Assembly (NCBI GenBank): GCA_030145945.1
Contig: JASLDK010000039.1
Coordinates: 1-14,420 of the forward strand
DNA: 14,420 bases
Source: Nocardioides sp.
Lineage (GTDB): Bacteria; Actinomycetota; Actinomycetes; Propionibacteriales; Nocardioidaceae
Direction: 5' to 3'
Of the stretch, positions 13,480 through 14,420 are shown piece after piece. The position numbers were made by a program, and so were the translations under genes. The first letter of the stretch is position 1. Every line of letters begins with the position of its first letter. The notes beneath the pieces are model-generated. The model was not told the DNA's origin. It did no database searches and was given only the letters and a program-made list of their open reading frames with translations.

Positions 13480-13493
13480 CGCGTGATCACGCG
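13480..13493. promoter_or_regulatory. Perfect 14-bp palindrome between VWA and hydrolase genes
   Basis: CGCGTGATCACGCG is fully symmetric. It is extended by CCCG (13476-13479) on the left and CGGG (13495-13498) on the right with one unpaired base. It lies in the 89-bp divergent promoter region, 32 bp before the hydrolase start and 43 bp before the VWA start, so one dimeric regulator could control both genes. Confidence 0.45.
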
Positions 13494-13525
13494 TCGGGAG
13501 ATCGACTTCATGCCATCCTGACGGC

Positions 13526-14206
13526 GTGCACACCCGGCATCCGTACGGCGACCACCCGGCGCAGTTCGCCGAGCTGACCCTCCCCACGGGGGAGCCGCGC
13601 GGGGTCGCGGTCGTGGTCCACGGCGGCTTCTGGAAGCCGGAGTACGGCATCGAGTACGCCCGCCCCCTGGTGCCCAGCCTGGTGGCCGAGGGCTGGGCGG
13701 CGTGGGCGATCGAGTACCGCCGCGGCGAGGGGGCGGCGGCGACGCTGGGCGACGTGGCGGCAGCCATCGCTGCCTGCCCGATCGAGTCGATGCCGCGGGC
13801 AGCAATCGGTCACTCCGCGGGTGGTCACCTCGCGATCTGGGCGGCAGCACAGGACCTCGGGATCACGCACGTCGTGTCCCAGGCCGGCGTCCTCGACCTC
13901 CGGGCGGCGTACGACGACGGCCTGGGCGGCGGCGCGGTCGAGAGGTTCCTTGGTCATCCGCCGAGCACCCTCGACAAGGGCATGGATCCGATCCGACAGC
14001 TGCCCCTCGGCGTACCTGTCTGGTGCATCCACGCCTCCGGAGACGAGGACGTGCCCCTCTCCCAGTCCCAGCGGTACGTCGAAGCAACCCGGGCCGCCGG
14101 TGGTGACGCGACCCTGGTCGAGGTGGAGGGCGATCACTTCACCGTGATCGACCCCGCGTCGTCGGCGTGGGCCAGCACGTTGACCTGGCTGCGGTCACTG
14201 CACTGA
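13526..14206 (+). CDS. Alpha/beta hydrolase (arylformamidase/carboxylesterase-like)
   Basis: A 226-residue cytosolic alpha/beta hydrolase. HGGFW (32-36) is the oxyanion-hole motif, GHSAGGH (95-101) carries nucleophile Ser97, and the likely catalytic Asp175 (SGDEDVP) and His204 (GDHFTV) complete the triad. The HGGxW plus short length resembles kynurenine-formamidase and small carboxylesterase members; the substrate cannot be decided. The GTG at 13526 has no ribosome binding site, but CATCCT ends six bases before it, so it may be leaderless. It converges on the aldolase gene, 31 bp between stop codons. If the neighbouring aldolase belongs to a degradation cluster, a role in ester or amide cleavage of that pathway is possible but unproven. 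Confidence 0.9.
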   Translation: MHTRHPYGDHPAQFAELTLPTGEPRGVAVVVHGGFWKPEYGIEYARPLVPSLVAEGWAAWAIEYRRGEGAAATLGDVAAAIAACPIESMPRAAIGHSAGGHLAIWAAAQDLGITHVVSQAGVLDLRAAYDDGLGGGAVERFLGHPPSTLDKGMDPIRQLPLGVPVWCIHASGDEDVPLSQSQRYVEATRAAGGDATLVEVEGDHFTVIDPASSAWASTLTWLRSLH

Positions 14207-14237
14207 AACTGGGCTGACCCACGGCCCGCCGACAAGA

Positions 14238-14420
14238 TCAGACTCCGGCGCCCTCGAGCTCACCCTCGAGGGCGGCCTCGCGCTCGGCCACGATCGTCAG
14301 CGCGATGTCGACGATCATGTCCTCCTGGCCACCGACCAGCCGGCGCCGGCCGCACTCCATCAGGATGTCGCGGACGTCGACGTCGTACTGCTCCGCCGCC
14401 ACGCCGAGCGGGCGGCGGAG
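14238..14420 (-). CDS. 4-hydroxy-2-oxovalerate aldolase (HsaF/BphI/MhpE type), C-terminal 60 residues
   Basis: Only the end of the gene is in the window; its start lies beyond the right edge. The AAEQYDVDVRDILMECGRR and LVGGQEDMIVDIAL stretches are the conserved C-terminus of class II pyruvate aldolases that split 4-hydroxy-2-oxoacids into pyruvate and an aldehyde. They work in complex with an acylating aldehyde dehydrogenase that takes the aldehyde through an internal channel. The enzyme ends meta-cleavage pathways for aromatics and for the steroid A/B rings (HsaF). The last residues (EREAALEGELEGAGV) are an acidic tail. The partner dehydrogenase and hydratase genes are expected just upstream on this strand, outside the window. 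Whether it is the steroid or another aromatic branch cannot be told from this fragment. Confidence 0.9.
   Translation of the reverse strand, partial: LRRPLGVAAEQYDVDVRDILMECGRRRLVGGQEDMIVDIALTIVAEREAALEGELEGAGV

Overview
The window comes from a high-GC Gram-positive chromosome. The evidence is strong GC bias with C/G-ending codons, frequent GTG starts, many genes with a -10 hexamer placed directly at the start codon (leaderless mRNAs), and a dCTP deaminase, FBP-domain protein, DUF2461 protein and long-form FadE of actinobacterial type. A Nocardioides-like member of the Propionibacteriales is my best guess, from general sequence flavour rather than a diagnostic marker. Both edges cut genes: an acyl-CoA dehydrogenase at the left (its 3' end is missing) and a 4-hydroxy-2-oxovalerate aldolase at the right (only its last 60 codons are present). 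No stretch over 300 bases lacks a gene; the longest intergenic region is the 241 bp between fadE and the Rrf2-type regulator.

Left part (1-4029): a long-form acyl-CoA dehydrogenase (-) with a readable promoter and a three-half-site operator, divergent from an Rrf2-family regulator. Next come a 21-bp tandem repeat, a degenerate sulfotransferase-like gene (-), and a divergent ketosteroid-isomerase/SnoaL-like gene (+) whose promoter carries a 6-2-6 palindrome matching the published KstR consensus of steroid-degrading actinobacteria. An FBP (FusB-like zinc finger) gene (+) meets a DUF2461 gene (-) tail to tail, one base apart.

Middle part (4083-7644): two complete Phd/VapC toxin-antitoxin modules (4083-4717 and 6773-7425), both with overlapping genes. 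Between them lie a DUF3592 membrane protein and a secreted protein of unknown function (- strand pair) and a 74-residue protein (+). The second module has an 18-bp operator palindrome. It is followed by a repeat-rich hairpin element and a tRNA-Gly(CCC).

Right part (7675-14420): an SGNH/GDSL hydrolase; a translationally coupled pair of a secreted Fn3/Ig-like protein and a TIGR03032/DUF4915-like protein; dcd; a large exported and membrane-anchored von Willebrand factor A protein with an 18-bp duplication over its stop codon; an alpha/beta hydrolase; and the end of a meta-cleavage-pathway aldolase gene.

Most of the window is ordinary chromosomal accessory content rather than one integrated system. 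The most coherent theme is catabolism of steroids or other lipids and aromatics: FadE, the KSI-like gene under a KstR-like operator, and the 4-hydroxy-2-oxovalerate aldolase of the HsaF/BphI type. The most unusual structures are the operator arrays, the run of leaderless promoters and the repeat element beside the tRNA. All functional calls are by eye; no database search was run.
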